Positions 23,906 through 34,257 of a stretch of DNA of 64,000 bases are shown piece by piece; positions within the stretch are counted from its first letter, which is position 1, and the number at the start of each line of letters is the position of its first letter. The translations under genes and the position numbers were made by a program. The notes under the pieces were generated by a model, which was given only the letters and a program-made list of their open reading frames with translations, had not been told where the DNA came from and made no database searches. The stretch comes from Meghimatium bilineatum (taxonomy: Eukaryota; Mollusca; Gastropoda; Stylommatophora; Philomycidae). The DNA lies in the NCBI GenBank assembly GCA_034231615.1, contig CM067311.1, positions 27,432,015-27,496,014 of the forward strand, read 5' to 3'.

Positions 23906-25137
23906 CTAGTGCGGACCAAGGTTAGCAGATAACCAAGATTCTAAAAATACCCCCTCGTGGTGCACCACGGAAATAGAAATACAGCTGCTCTTACTGTATT
24001 CCTGGCTAACACTTTTGTGCCCGTGGATGAGGGTTCTGCAGATGGAATGAGAACTGGCTACAGAGAGACAGGAAATATCTCTGAAACCTCTACACCATTA
24101 CATACAACATATGCATGGCATCTACGCTTTCCGACTTGGCCAGCTTAAACTCAGAAACATTGGATGGGCGGCCAATGCCAATGCCCCTAACATACAGTGA
24201 TTTTACGAGTACACGTCACCTGTAAAAGGTAATGTCGCTAGAGGGCAGCGAAGTGTACGTGAATCAATTCAGTGGCAACAGAGCTAGAATAATCCAGCAC
24301 TAGACCGACTGGCTAAGTGCTGTTCATGCTCGAGAACTCACATAAGCCAACATGCCCCATTACAAGTGACCCCCATTCAAAGTAGGAGTCATGACTCAGG
24401 TAATGGATACGTCAACTTGAACATGCACTTCTGGGTATGGAAGAAAGCTTTGAATACAAGTCACCATTGCACACATGATAAGCACTGAACAAATGTTGAG
24501 GAGTGCATTGTTCAAATATCTGACCGAAGCAGCGTCGGGACTCGAAAACCTGACACTGAGGCCAACGTAGAGGGGGGCGCAAGTCTCCAAAGACACGGCA
24601 AACATATCCCAACTCGACTATCAGCCATTGCCCAACACGACTCATACACAGAGAATGAGGTTCAGTACCCAAGGGCCCACTGCGATGCCCCTCGTCCAAG
24701 ATTCGTATTTTACCAGTCTTTAGGTAATATACGCAATGGAGAAGAATCAAAGTACACAGACCACGCTTGACGATGGATTGGAAGGTCATCTCAATCGGAT
24801 GTGGTGAATGAGTGAGGAATGCATAGGTCATATCCCAGATCCCCCACGTGTTTGGCAAAGCAGCGCCTCATCTAGGAAGATGTAACAACCATAGTCTATT
24901 TCGACCATCGCCGTTACCCAACACGGCTCATACGGAAGAAATTAGGTCTAGGACCTAGGCACACAAACGGTGGTAAAGGAATGGTCTTCCTACACGAGGA
25001 ACAGCTCTCTGGCTACGAAGAGCCTAGTCAGAGGATAGACAAACAATGGATGACCCAAACACAGCATCAGCTCGCCTAATCTTGACTCATGTACGCTCGC
25101 CCCCCCCCCCTCCTTGAAGAAAAGCGCTACAGATGTT
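23906..25137. other. Unassigned 1.2-kb GC-richer block between two LINE halves
   Basis: More balanced in base composition than its flanks. CCCAACACGACTCATAC at about 24634 and CCCAACACGGCTCATAC at about 24919 lie within two similar blocks of 60 bases or so, about 285 bases apart. A minus-strand frame of 148 codons at 24412-24858 and a shorter one show no family I recognise. It may be an inserted mobile element of unknown class. A C11 run lies at 25100-25110. Confidence 0.4.
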
Positions 25138-25216
25138 TGTTCATCATCATCACGTGCCGTCTTCGCAATGAAAGATCGCTGCAACAGATCTCCAACATCC
25201 CCTGTCTCGTGTTTGT
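25138..25216 (-). mobile_element. RTE-like LINE 3' tail
   Basis: TTCATCATCATCACGTGCCG, then TCTTCGCAATGAAAG and CAACATCCCCTGTCTCGTG: the reverse of the 3' end at 26556-26625, truncated to about 80 bases. Confidence 0.65.
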
Positions 25217-25229
25217 TAAGAATTGACTA

Positions 25230-25485
25230 TAATCCACCAGAAAATAAACCCACATGCAGGTTATCAAACACCAGATTTGATAGTGGTGAAACGTCGTATA
25301 CATGTTTGGTTTGAACATGTATCAAGACGCGACTCGCTGTCTAAACATATTTTGCAAGGAACCGCCCATTGTGGAAAGAGAAGAGGAGAAAATATATAAT
25401 CCTGGATTGATAACATCAAGGAATGATATAGACGTGGTTCTTCTACAATTCTCTGAATGGCTAAAGACTGAGCGGTTTGAAGGTC
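25230..25485 (+). mobile_element. LINE C-terminal fragment
   Basis: Frames read VVKRRIHVWFEH-like text near 25275, then ILQGT near 25345 and a DNIKEW-like motif near 25415. The same region at 53840-54010 reads VVKRRKLVWFGYVTRHD and ILQGTVEGGRRRG. It is the 3' end of the LINE type whose reverse transcriptase lies at 23480. Confidence 0.6.
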
Positions 25486-25489
25486 TTTA

Positions 25490-25705
25490 CCCACAAGATA
25501 AAGTCTTGAACAAGTTGTCATGTCTTTTAATGTGTCCAAAATATTGTATTTATTTGAAATTTATTTCCTGTAAAAATTATTTCATACAAATTTCTATTAG
25601 AAATTCCTTGTTGATTTTCTTCTCTTTCGAGGATGCTGTCCATATTCTTCTATATATCACAGATCAAAGTCATCAATTCTGTATTCTAATTATTTGTTTA
25701 CAAGA
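25490..25705 (-). mobile_element. RTE-like LINE fragment
   Basis: The minus strand reads EIIFTGNKF and a decayed version of YFGHIKRHD then LFKTL. The sister copy at 26350-26440 reads LPREIKIRR and YFGHIKRHD. Heavily decayed. Confidence 0.5.
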
Positions 25706-25769
25706 TTACAGCATATGCCAATTTAAACGTCTCGATATTACTTATTTAACAGAGTATATGTTTTAATGT

Positions 25770-26626
25770 CTTTAAAAATATCGAACAAATGCCAGGACTC
25801 AAGATCAATGGGAAAATAATAAACAACCTTAAATATGCAGATGACACTGTTCTTTTAGCAGAAAGTGAACATGAACTACACAGACTAATAGACCAAGTCA
25901 ATAAATCAAGTAATGAATAAATATGGGCTGGATATAAATATCCAAAAAAAACAAAAACCATGATAATCAGCAAAGACACAGAAGAACAAGAGCTAAACAT
26001 AAACAGACATGCAGAGAAATTACAACAAGTAAGGCATTATCAATATCTTGGACACATAGTCACAAATGATGGCAGATGTGAAACAGAAGTTAAAAGGAGA
26101 ATAGGAATGGCTAAAAGTACCGTCAATGACATGAGGAAAATATTAACATCTAAACAAATTACAAACAAGTTAAAAATGAGAATTTTAAAATGCTATATCT
26201 ACTCTATATTAATGTATGGCTCAGAAACATGGACACTAAATAAACAATTAGAAGATAGAATTGATGCCTTTGAGATGTGGGTATATAGATGAATAGGGAG
26301 AACATCATGGAAAGAGAATAAAACAAATAAAGAGGTGTTAAAGACACTTAATATGAAGAAAGAACTACCAAGAGAAATAAAGATCAGGCGAATAAAATAT
26401 TTTGGACACATTAAAAGACATGACACCTTATTGAAGACCTTACTTGAGGGTAAAGTCAAAGGGAAGCGAGCAAGAGGTAGGAAGAGATACAAGTGGGAGA
26501 ATAACATCACACGATGGACAGGTTACAGTCTAGCAGAATGCACCACCAAGACAAGAGACAAGGGATGTTGGAGATCCGTTGCAGCCAACCTCCTTTGCGG
26601 AGACGGCACTTAATGATGATGATGTT
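25770..26626 (+). mobile_element. RTE-like LINE, 5'-truncated, best copy in the window
   Basis: Begins within the reverse transcriptase palm. It reads MPGLKINGKIINNLKYADDT with the YADD catalytic box at about 25836, then VLLAESEHELHRLIDQV, a stop, HYQYLGHIVTNDGRCETEV near 26035, SILMYGSETWTLNKQLEDR near 26200, RRIKYFGHIKRHDTLLKTL near 26388, GKRARGRKRYKWENNITRW near 26460 and CWRSVAANLLCGDGT at the end. The 3' end is CGGAGACGGCACTTAATGAT with a TGA microsatellite, as in RTE elements. About two stops and a frameshift. Relatives lie at 2405, 18340, 25138, 25490, 37160, 37595, 38031 and 46118. Confidence 0.85.
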
Positions 26627-27106
26627 AAGTTTTTACACTGTTGCTGCTGATGTGTTAGGGAATATGTTTAATGTTTCCATTGATGTCAAGATTTCGGTCA
26701 AGTTATATTTCTTACTGTCAGCCTCTAGACCGGGTAGTAGATTTCAGTGTTTATTTCTATTGGAATATGTGATTTCTACATCTGAATGTGATAGATTAGA
26801 ACACATTGTTTTTTAACACATCCGAAATTATGACGGATTTCATAACAGTCACACACGTTCATCCGGTAAGGTAAGAGACATGGATTGTTAATTTCGGCAC
26901 AAACTATTGCTTCTTAATGTAAGTTCTTTAGACGTGATGTTACCATGTGATTGTACAGCTGTACACTAATTTTGTTACTATTCCTTTATGTAAAAAAATA
27001 CTTTTTAAATATGTTGAATAATAATTTATCAAAGAACCGTTTATTCTACATCACAATGATTGTTGAAATAAAGTCCAGCAGCTATAGGTCGATTGATCAT
27101 ATACAG
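26627..27106. other. No recognised gene
   Basis: AT-rich spacer. A 100-codon frame overlapping its left end continues from the LINE tail and has no motif. Confidence 0.5.
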
Positions 27107-28888
27107 CAGGTGTGTCAAACTCAAAAAGCACCATGGGCCGCATAAGATACTTTGAGTATGCCGGTGGGCCACACTAACAAATCTGAGAAACACTGTAATC
27201 TTATTGAATTATATTTAATTAATTTGCACGCCTACTACAACGGTTTTATTAAGCTAACGCCCCACAACGCCAAATATAACAATTGTAATGCAACATTTAT
27301 TTAAGAACATTCAATCATTTTTACTGTTTAATCAGTGTTTTGTCCTGAGGTGTGAAATCCAACATTTATTTAAGAACATTCACTTATTTGTACTCTTTAA
27401 TCAGTGTTTTGTCCTGAGGTTTGATGCCTCTTTTTCATGACAATTTGTCGTATATCTGGCTGAAATGTATTTGAAATTCCGACCTTCATCAGGGATGAAA
27501 AGTGTTCATCGGTCAGCCTTGTTCTCTGAGAAGTTTTTGTTAATTTCATGAAGGAAAATAACTGTTCACACACATAGGTGGAACCGAACATTGCCATAAT
27601 CCTAGTTGAAAACTTTCTGAAGTTTGTAAACTTTTCAGGAAGGTATGAATAGAAGCCAGGTATGCCGACTTCTAGATACTTTGCTTCGAGTGTAGAATCA
27701 GACTGCATTTCTAATAGCTCCATCTGCAAGTTTTCCTCTCCTTTAACAACATCAAAGTTGAATGGTGCAGAGAATAATGCAAAATGGTATTCAAAGATGA
27801 TAAATCACTAAATCTTTTCTGGAACTCTTTTGACAATAAATCTAGGTGACTCTCATATTTAGCAAAGGTAAGTACAGATTCAGCATTGGCATGGTTTTTC
27901 AGTTCTTTGCAGTTAGGAAAATGAATCAAATTTTCACGTGACAACTGTGTCTTCCATAAGCTTATTTTTGTAAAGAAACATTTGATATCGTCGTACAGCT
28001 GAGTAATGAGTTTGTTTTTGCCTTGTAATTTCAAATTAAGATCACTTAAATGTGCAGTAATGTCCACAGCAAATGCTAGATCCTGGACCCAACTTCCATC
28101 TTTTATTTCATCTGTGTTTTTACCTTTCATCTCCAAAAATAAAGTAATTTCTGGTCTCAGCACATAAAACACTGTAAGATTTTCCACTCATGGCGACCAT
28201 TCGGCTGAGTTCATAGTTTGCAGTAACGGAAGCGACATTGGCTTGATCTATTTTTGTAAAACATGTCTGTTGCTGTATCAAGTTAGTCTTCCATTCCTGG
28301 AGTCCTGAAACACAAATTAAGCACACATATTTATCGCAGGATCGATGGTTGGTTTCATGTCTTTTTAAGTTGTACTCTTTTGGCGTGGCAATGCTATTAT
28401 TGCATACTAAACAATGTATCTTTCCATTTACCATTGCACAAAAATACTGTAGTGCCCATTTTTCTTGAAATACTCGCCTTTCTTCATCAAGTGTCATTTT
28501 CTTCTTAGCTGGAAGTGCTGTAGCCATTTTAAACGGAGTCAGTTTATGCAGTACTTCATTAAAACAAATAATATAATTACCGGCACGATTCCACAAGATA
28601 CAATTTATTATTGTTTTAAAATTTTAACATGGCAATAACAATCTGTTTGCTACTTCTGGTGAATGTTGCCAATTGTCATAGATAGAAAACCCTTACTATC
28701 TTAAAACAGCCGTATTGTTTTACTATACGTGGCACTATGCCAGATTTATGTTTTATACACCCAGTTTAAAGTATTAAAACTGCAATTTTCGCCATTAAAT
28801 GAGACAATTACAGTATTCTTTGTGTGGTCCGCACACGTGCTTGCAAAGGGCCGCATGCGTCCCATTTTCTGCACGTTTGACATGCCTG
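27107..28888 (-). mobile_element. hAT transposon copy B, internally deleted, with both termini
   Basis: Both ends are present: CAGGTGTGTCAAACTC at 27107 and, reverse-complemented, CAGGCATGTCAAACGT ending at 28888. The minus-strand coding parts match copy A: KRHETNHRSCDKYVC with a BED-like finger near 28350, LLEMQSDSTLEAKYLEVG near 27700, and CEQLFSFMKLT near 27560. About 700 bases are missing relative to copy A (its 345-1047), joined after the GKSYS motif, so the catalytic core is largely gone. Flanking octamers ATATACAG and TGCTAGAA both carry central TA but do not match each other, so the duplication is lost or an end has been replaced. Confidence 0.9.
27292..27425. repeat. 69-bp duplication at the 3' end of hAT copy B
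   Basis: AACATTTATTTAAGAACATT through TCAGTGTTTTGTCCTGAGGT occurs twice, at 27292-27360 and 27361-27425. The duplicated part includes the transposase stop region. Copy A and the 21565 fragment show one copy, so this arose in copy B. Confidence 0.85.
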
Positions 28889-29163
28889 TGCTAGAATAAT
28901 CAGTGTCCAATAAAGCCTTGGCCTACTTGCAATGTACAAGCTGTCCGAATTGTGAAAGCTTGCGTATTTTTGAATCTATCTTTGTGTACATATATGCCCG
29001 TTAACCGCTATCATCATGCACTGTAAGTTAGGATAATACCAATTTGTGCTCTCATATCCTTTATATAACAGGTAGAACTCTGTAGTGAGGCATACCATCT
29101 CACTAGCGTTGGTTGCTGGGAAAAAATCCAACAAAAATTTAGATTTCTTTATACCGATGAGTA
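28889..29163. other. No recognised gene
   Basis: AT-rich; nothing identified. Confidence 0.5.
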
Positions 29164-29285
29164 GTAAATTTAAATATATTTTAGAGGTAATATTTGTTTA
29201 AATATATTTTAGAAGTTATATTTGTTTAAATATATTTTAGAAGTTATATTTGTTTAAATATATTTTAGAAGTTATATTTGGTCTT
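29164..29285. repeat. 28-bp tandem repeat, 4 copies
   Basis: Unit TTTAAATATATTTTAGAA plus GTTATATTTG. The last three copies are identical. Confidence 0.95.
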
Positions 29286-29529
29286 TAAAATGTTGATGTC
29301 TTTTGTATCTATTGATATGCATTTTCAAATTTTAAAAACTGTATACTTCCGGTGCTATGTGAATGCAGGTCCTACGAACTTGACGTATGTCTGTGATATG
29401 ACTAAACATTTCACCGACATCTGAGGTCGAAGGTCAATTTCTGTACTTTTCTAACGTTTGATTATAACTCATTCTATGTACAAGCAGTCAAGACCGAATC
29501 AACGTTAAGTATTGGACACATAGGTGATA

Positions 29530-30222
29530 TAATTATATATACAGATGGGTCGGTTGAGAGACACATCAGGAGTTCCTGGGCTTTCACGGCTCAAAGGTGG
29601 GGGAGACTATCAGAGAGGAAAGTGGTGCATTCGTTCAGACGACAAGCAGCTTGACAATGGAGATTATGGCGGTGACCAAGGCTTTGCAATGGGTCTGCTC
29701 ACAGACTGTCTGCGAACATGCCTGTATCCTCAGTGACTCCATGAACATGATTGTGAAAGTTCAGACGGGGTACGTTCGAGAACAGTGGCTGGATGCAGTG
29801 AATAATCCCTGTGTGCGTACAGTGACTTTTATTTTTGTGCCGGGACACGCGGGAGTCAGGGGTAATGAAAGAGCAGATAGGTTGGCCGCCCACGCTGCTA
29901 CTACGGCTGTTGGAGGAGCGATGGATCGGGCAGACATTTTGAATGCCCTACGTGAAAACGCACGAACAAATGACTGTACAAGTGACGATGACTCTTGTTC
30001 CATGATTAGAATAAAGGAACTTGGTTTGAAATGTGGTGTCGCTAGAAAGGAGAGTTTTCGTGGGCGAAAAAGAATGATGGTCAATCAACAACGTACTGGG
30101 ACTGTCAGTCAACGTGTAATGGCGGATACATCCAAGGAAAGATCTGATCACCTATGGACTTGTCCGGAGTGCAATGACGATGATCCAACGACTAACTAGC
30201 TAACTAGCTAACTAACTATTGG
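29530..30222 (+). mobile_element. LINE 3' part encoding RNase H
   Basis: A retrotransposon-type RNase H domain that removes RNA from RNA-DNA hybrids. Acid residues are in place: YTDGSV at 29537, MEIMAV at 29656, LSDSMNM at 29730 and FVPGHAGVRGNERADRLA at 29834. One frameshift lies near 29590; after it the frame is open to 30199. The C-terminus is LWTCPECNDDD, a worn Cys tail. The 3' end has CTAACTAGCTAACTAGCTAA, a short repeat tail as in I-group LINEs. A second copy lies at 52072-52720 on the other strand. The reverse transcriptase is missing (5' truncation). Confidence 0.82.
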
Positions 30223-30232
30223 ACACGTTCTG

Positions 30233-30335
30233 TCTTTCTAGACTATAGGTTCCCAAAGTTGGCGGTTCACACCCCAGTGGGCGCTGACGATTTCTACTGA
30301 TAAGGGGGGGGGCGATAGTAAGTTTAGAAGTAATT
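30233..30335 (+). mobile_element. Single hAT-type terminus
   Basis: TATAGGTTCCCAAAGT and the following GTTGGCGGTTCACACCCCA fit the hAT terminal pattern CAGTGGTTCCCAAA. It is preceded by TTCTAGAC, matching the nTCTAGAn target preference of Buster-type hATs. The matching other end was not found. G runs of 9 and 11 follow at 30304 and 30336. Confidence 0.4.
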
Positions 30336-30399
30336 GGGGGGGGGGGCGTTCAGGCAGTCAAGAGATTGGTGGCTCCTTATAGAAGAAATTAATCTATAT

Positions 30400-32240
30400 A
30401 TCTATGTATTGTCATTTCCAGTTGTGCCGTTAAGCATGGGGGGGGGCGGAATCGAAATTTCTGTCGTTGGTCATTTAGGTTGCATAGGCCATGGTAATCC
30501 CGTATCTATTGAATGTTTCTTTGTTTGTCTCTGCCGATCTAGTTCTTGGTCTTCCGCGTGCTTTGTAGCCCGTTCTTCTGCTGATGTATGCACGAAGGGC
30601 TAGTTGTGCAGGTTCCATTCTCATGACGTGACCAAACCATCTGGTTTGTTGCCTCTCAATGTAGTCTTGATTTGAGATAGTCTTTACTTCTTTCGTGATA
30701 TCTTCATTCTCCGGCGACCTCTTCTCGTAACATTTATAGCTTTCCTCAAACATCTCATTTCACAAACTCTGATCTTTTTCGCTAGTGTTTTTATCAATGG
30801 CCATGTTTGACATTGGTAAACCACAGAGTTAGTATTAAAATACTGTTTATAAATTGTCGTTATGTATCCAGGCAGATTGATGGGTTTTTAAGAATTGGTG
30901 ACATCTGCTAGGTCACAGCATTGGCTTTTTTTGCACATTGTTTCAATCTCTCTGTCGAGTTTGCTATCATCCATAAATATGTTTCCTAGTTATTTCAACT
31001 CTGGGACTACCTATAGTTATGTACCATTGAGAGATACATTTAACTGGCCTTGCATTCTGCTTATTTTCATAGTCTCTTGTTTAGGTGTGTTTAGTTTCAT
31101 ATTGTGTTGTTCGCTGGTTGTATGGAGTAAGTGTGTGTGCCGCAGTCATTCGTTTTCAAATTCGTATATTAAACATTGACCATCTGCAAATAGCAGTTCG
31201 TTGAATGAGCTGTGATCTTCATTTGATGCATCTGCAGGTATGAATTTGTTTCTTGGTTTCTGCTTCTTTTGTTATCCTGTCCATGTATGTTACGAACAGA
31301 AGTGGTGATAGTACTTGTCTAATGCCTGTTTTTATTTCAAATGGGCATGTTGTGCCCTCAGTAGTCTGATTGCGTTATGGCAGTTTTGTATAAAGCTCTT
31401 ATTTTGTATAATAATTGTCCATTTACTCCATAGTTCTCCAATATTAGCCACAGAGTCGACTTCGTCAAATGTCTCTTTTTTTTGGTTGATGAAGGCGATG
31501 TTGAGTTGTGGGTCGTATTCAAGTATCGGCACTAGGGGCGGAAGAGTACAGACAAGATACTGCAAGACAGAAGCGGGCACGTAGAAAAGAAAAAAACATC
31601 TCAATCTCTATTGTTGTCAATTTTGTAAAAAAAACATTTTGTGCGCACCTTGGATTTGTTAGTCATTCAAAAACGCACTATTAACTTTCTTATTTTTATT
31701 ACTTATTGTTATTATTATTATGGTTGAGTTTTTGATCATCGTCGATTACGACGAACGAACATCATTCAAGTGTCTTTTCGCTCAGCTGAAGTAGCGCAAA
31801 AATAGCATCTGTGCATCCTATACCTTTCCTGAAATAAAATTGTCTTATTTAGCTGGGGGTTCTATTATCAGTCTTACTCTCTGTTCTATGATTTTTTAGT
31901 ATATCTTTTCTATGTGGCTAAACAGAGATATGCCTCTGTACGTCTCACACTTTCTTTTGTTGCCCTTGTTTTGTCCATATGAGTACAATTATTGCTTTCT
32001 GTCAGTCTTCTAGTACTTGTTTTTCTGACCATGCTTCTATAAATATTCACTATAGTCAACTTACACCAACGTCTTTGCACTCCAGGATGGCTTAGGTTGT
32101 TATGCCATTAACGCCAGGTGATTTGTTTCGCGGGTTGTTCTTTTTATATTCCTCTATTTCACGGACTAGTATTTCTGGTTCTGGAACACGTGAGTATCTT
32201 AGAGTGAGAGTTTCCTGTGTTGGTTGATGGGCTGTACAAC
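30400..32240 (-). mobile_element. LINE reverse transcriptase and C-terminus, split by another LINE
   Basis: Read from right to left on the minus strand: LVREIEEYKKNNPRNKSPGV near 32150 (the 'KSPG' motif), a middle block to 31772, then after the inserted piece 31525-31763 it resumes as LEYDPQLNIAFINQKKETF near 31510, then GIRQVLSPLLFVTYMDRITK near 31300, LLFADGQC near 31180 (worn YADD) and RQQTRWFGHVMRMEPAQLA near 30640. The C-terminus reads GRPRTRSAETNKE. Numerous stops. Its 3' end also occurs alone at 41740. Confidence 0.75.
31525..31763 (+). mobile_element. C2H2-LINE 3' fragment inserted with an 8-bp duplication
   Basis: GGCGGAAGAGTACAGACAAG and GCGGGCACGTAGAAAAGAAA match 7744-7790 of the LINE at 5637-7975; the tail is GACGAACGAACATC. 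ATTCAAGT flanks it at 31517-31524 and 31764-31771. The frames of the host LINE close up when the insert is skipped. Confidence 0.8.
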
Positions 32241-33095
32241 TCTTTAGAATGCTCTAGCCACCTTGTTTACATATCTTTACATATTATCATTAGTTGCCAT
32301 TCACGTAGAAAATATCAAATGGCTCGAAGTAGGAAAAATTATATAATTTGGTTTGCTTGTGAGTGGGGGGTGGACGTTACAACATTTATACATTTGTGTC
32401 TTGCAAAGTGGGCGATGACCTAAAAAAGTCTTGCAAAGTGGGCGATGACCAAGGCGATGACCTTGGTTCTAGACCAGCGGTTCTCAGCCTTCCTAATGCC
32501 GCGACCCTTTAATACAATTCCTCATGTTGTGATGACCCCCCCCCCCAACCACCAACCATATAATTATTTTCGTTGCAACTTCATAACTATAATGTTGCTA
32601 CTGTTATGAATCTTAATGTAAATATTTGAGATGCAGGGTGTATTTTCATCGTTACAAATTGAACATAATTAAAGCATAGTGATTAGTCACAAAAATAATA
32701 TGTGATTATATATTGTGAAATATTTATTTCTATTTACAAATAAATGAAATTGTGATGAACTCCTCTTGTGCTTTCTCGGGAACATATTCAACTTTGACTG
32801 TGAATAGGCTTTTGACATGTGCAAATGGGGTGTCTGTTAAATTTGGAAAGTACGAAGACTTTCTTTCAAGCATGTGCAGGTTTTATTTCACAGAAATTAT
32901 TATCGTAATCCTTTTGTCTGGTTCAATGTCATGTTCATCAAAGAAAGCAGATAAGGTTGGCAACATGTAAATTCTATTTTCATCCTTTTTTTTTTTTTTA
33001 ACAACAGCTGAAGTTTCATTTGGATTGATCGGATATTTTGAGACAAATCGAAGCATGTTGCATTTGGTCCTTGCAGTGATAAATCTAACTCATTC

Positions 33096-33256
33096 TTCTT
33101 CTTCTTCATCGTTCATTCTCAAACTCCTGCTGGATCTCCCTTGTAGCAAGACCATTGTCCTACTAGATTTCTAGCAGGATGTAGTCCAGAGAATGGAAAT
33201 GCATTGTTTCGCCGTTTTATTTGCGCCAATGGCCCGACACATCCGTCTTCGGCGGG
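33096..33256 (-). mobile_element. SINE-like family B copy inserted in the hAT
   Basis: Flanked by TAACTCATTC at 33086-33095 and 33257-33266. On the minus strand the order is GCCGAAGACGGA, CATTGGCGCAAATAAAACGG, ACTACATCCTGCTAG, GAGTTTGAGAATGAA and a GAAGAAGAA tail. The hAT frame reads through if the insert and one duplication are skipped. Confidence 0.85.
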
Positions 33257-33753
33257 TAACTCATTCAAGATGGCAAAGATGTCAACCAAGTAAATTATGT
33301 TCTGCAGTTTACTTTTATAGCTGAAGCGTGCTTCGAATTGCGGTCTTGCTTTCTGATTAAAAAATGATTTGAGTTCATCACGAAGCTCAAAATCACTTAA
33401 AAAATCTTTTCCTCTCAACAACCATTTCACTTCAGTGTGAAATAGCAGAGCGTTGTTCGGCGCATCAAACTTGTAGCACAGTTGCGAAAACAATCGACTG
33501 TTTAAAGTAGTCGCCATTACTAAATTGACATAACTTATGACGCTTTTCATTACTTCTTGTAACTCTTGTGGTAGCGCCTTCGCTGCTAATATTTGTCGAT
33601 GAATCATACCGTGAGTTCCGATGACATTTAGTGACTCAATCTGTACCAAACGTTGAAATCTAGATCGACATCCTAACATAGCCGGAGCACCATCTGTGCA
33701 AACACCATAAACTTTTTCCCACGACAAGAGATCTTATGCTCTTTCAGAAATGT

Positions 33754-34257
33754 GATGATGATGTTTGTCCGTCGTGATCGACGATGACCAAAAACTCAAC
33801 CATAATAATAATAACAATAAATAATAAAATAATAAAGTTAATAGTGCGTTTTTAAATGACTAGCAAGTCCAATGCACGCACAAAATGTTCTTTTACAGAA
33901 TTGACAACAATAGAAGGTATCTGTGTGAGGTTGGGATGTTTTTTGTTTTCTACGTGTCCGCTTCTGTCTTGCAGTTTCTTGTCTGAATTCTTCCGCCGCT
34001 AGTGCTCCCTTTCTAATGCTGTAAGCCATGCTGTTCTATCCTGAGCGAGGCTCTCCCAAGCGCCTACGTCAATGTTAAGATGTTTCAAAGATGACTTGAG
34101 CGTGTCTTTGAAACGCTTTTTCTGTCCACCAGCTTTTCGAAATCCTGCCTTGAGTTCTCCATAATATATTTGTTTTGGCAAACGCGAGATGCTTATTGAG
34201 GTTGATTTTTCCAAGACCTCGTAGTCTGGTACTTTGTCCCACCAATGGATGTTTAGT
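33754..34257 (-). mobile_element. C2H2-LINE 3' fragment inserted in the hAT
   Basis: Minus strand reads IHWWDKVPDYEVLEKSTSIS, GELKAGFRKAGGQKKRFKDT, LKHLNIDVGAWESLAQDRTA, then FYCCQFCKRTFCACIGLASH, a well-kept C2H2 finger. Same family as 5637-7975 and a better-kept C-terminus. The tail is GATGATGATG at 33754. AAATGT flanks at 33748-33753 and 34258-34263 look like a short target duplication. Confidence 0.82.

Noticed and set aside
24412-24858. 148-codon minus-strand frame as a gene
   Set aside because: No motif, overlaps other frames and lies in a repeat-bearing block.
27099-28896. 8-bp target duplication around hAT copy B
   Set aside because: ATATACAG and TGCTAGAA match at only three of eight positions.
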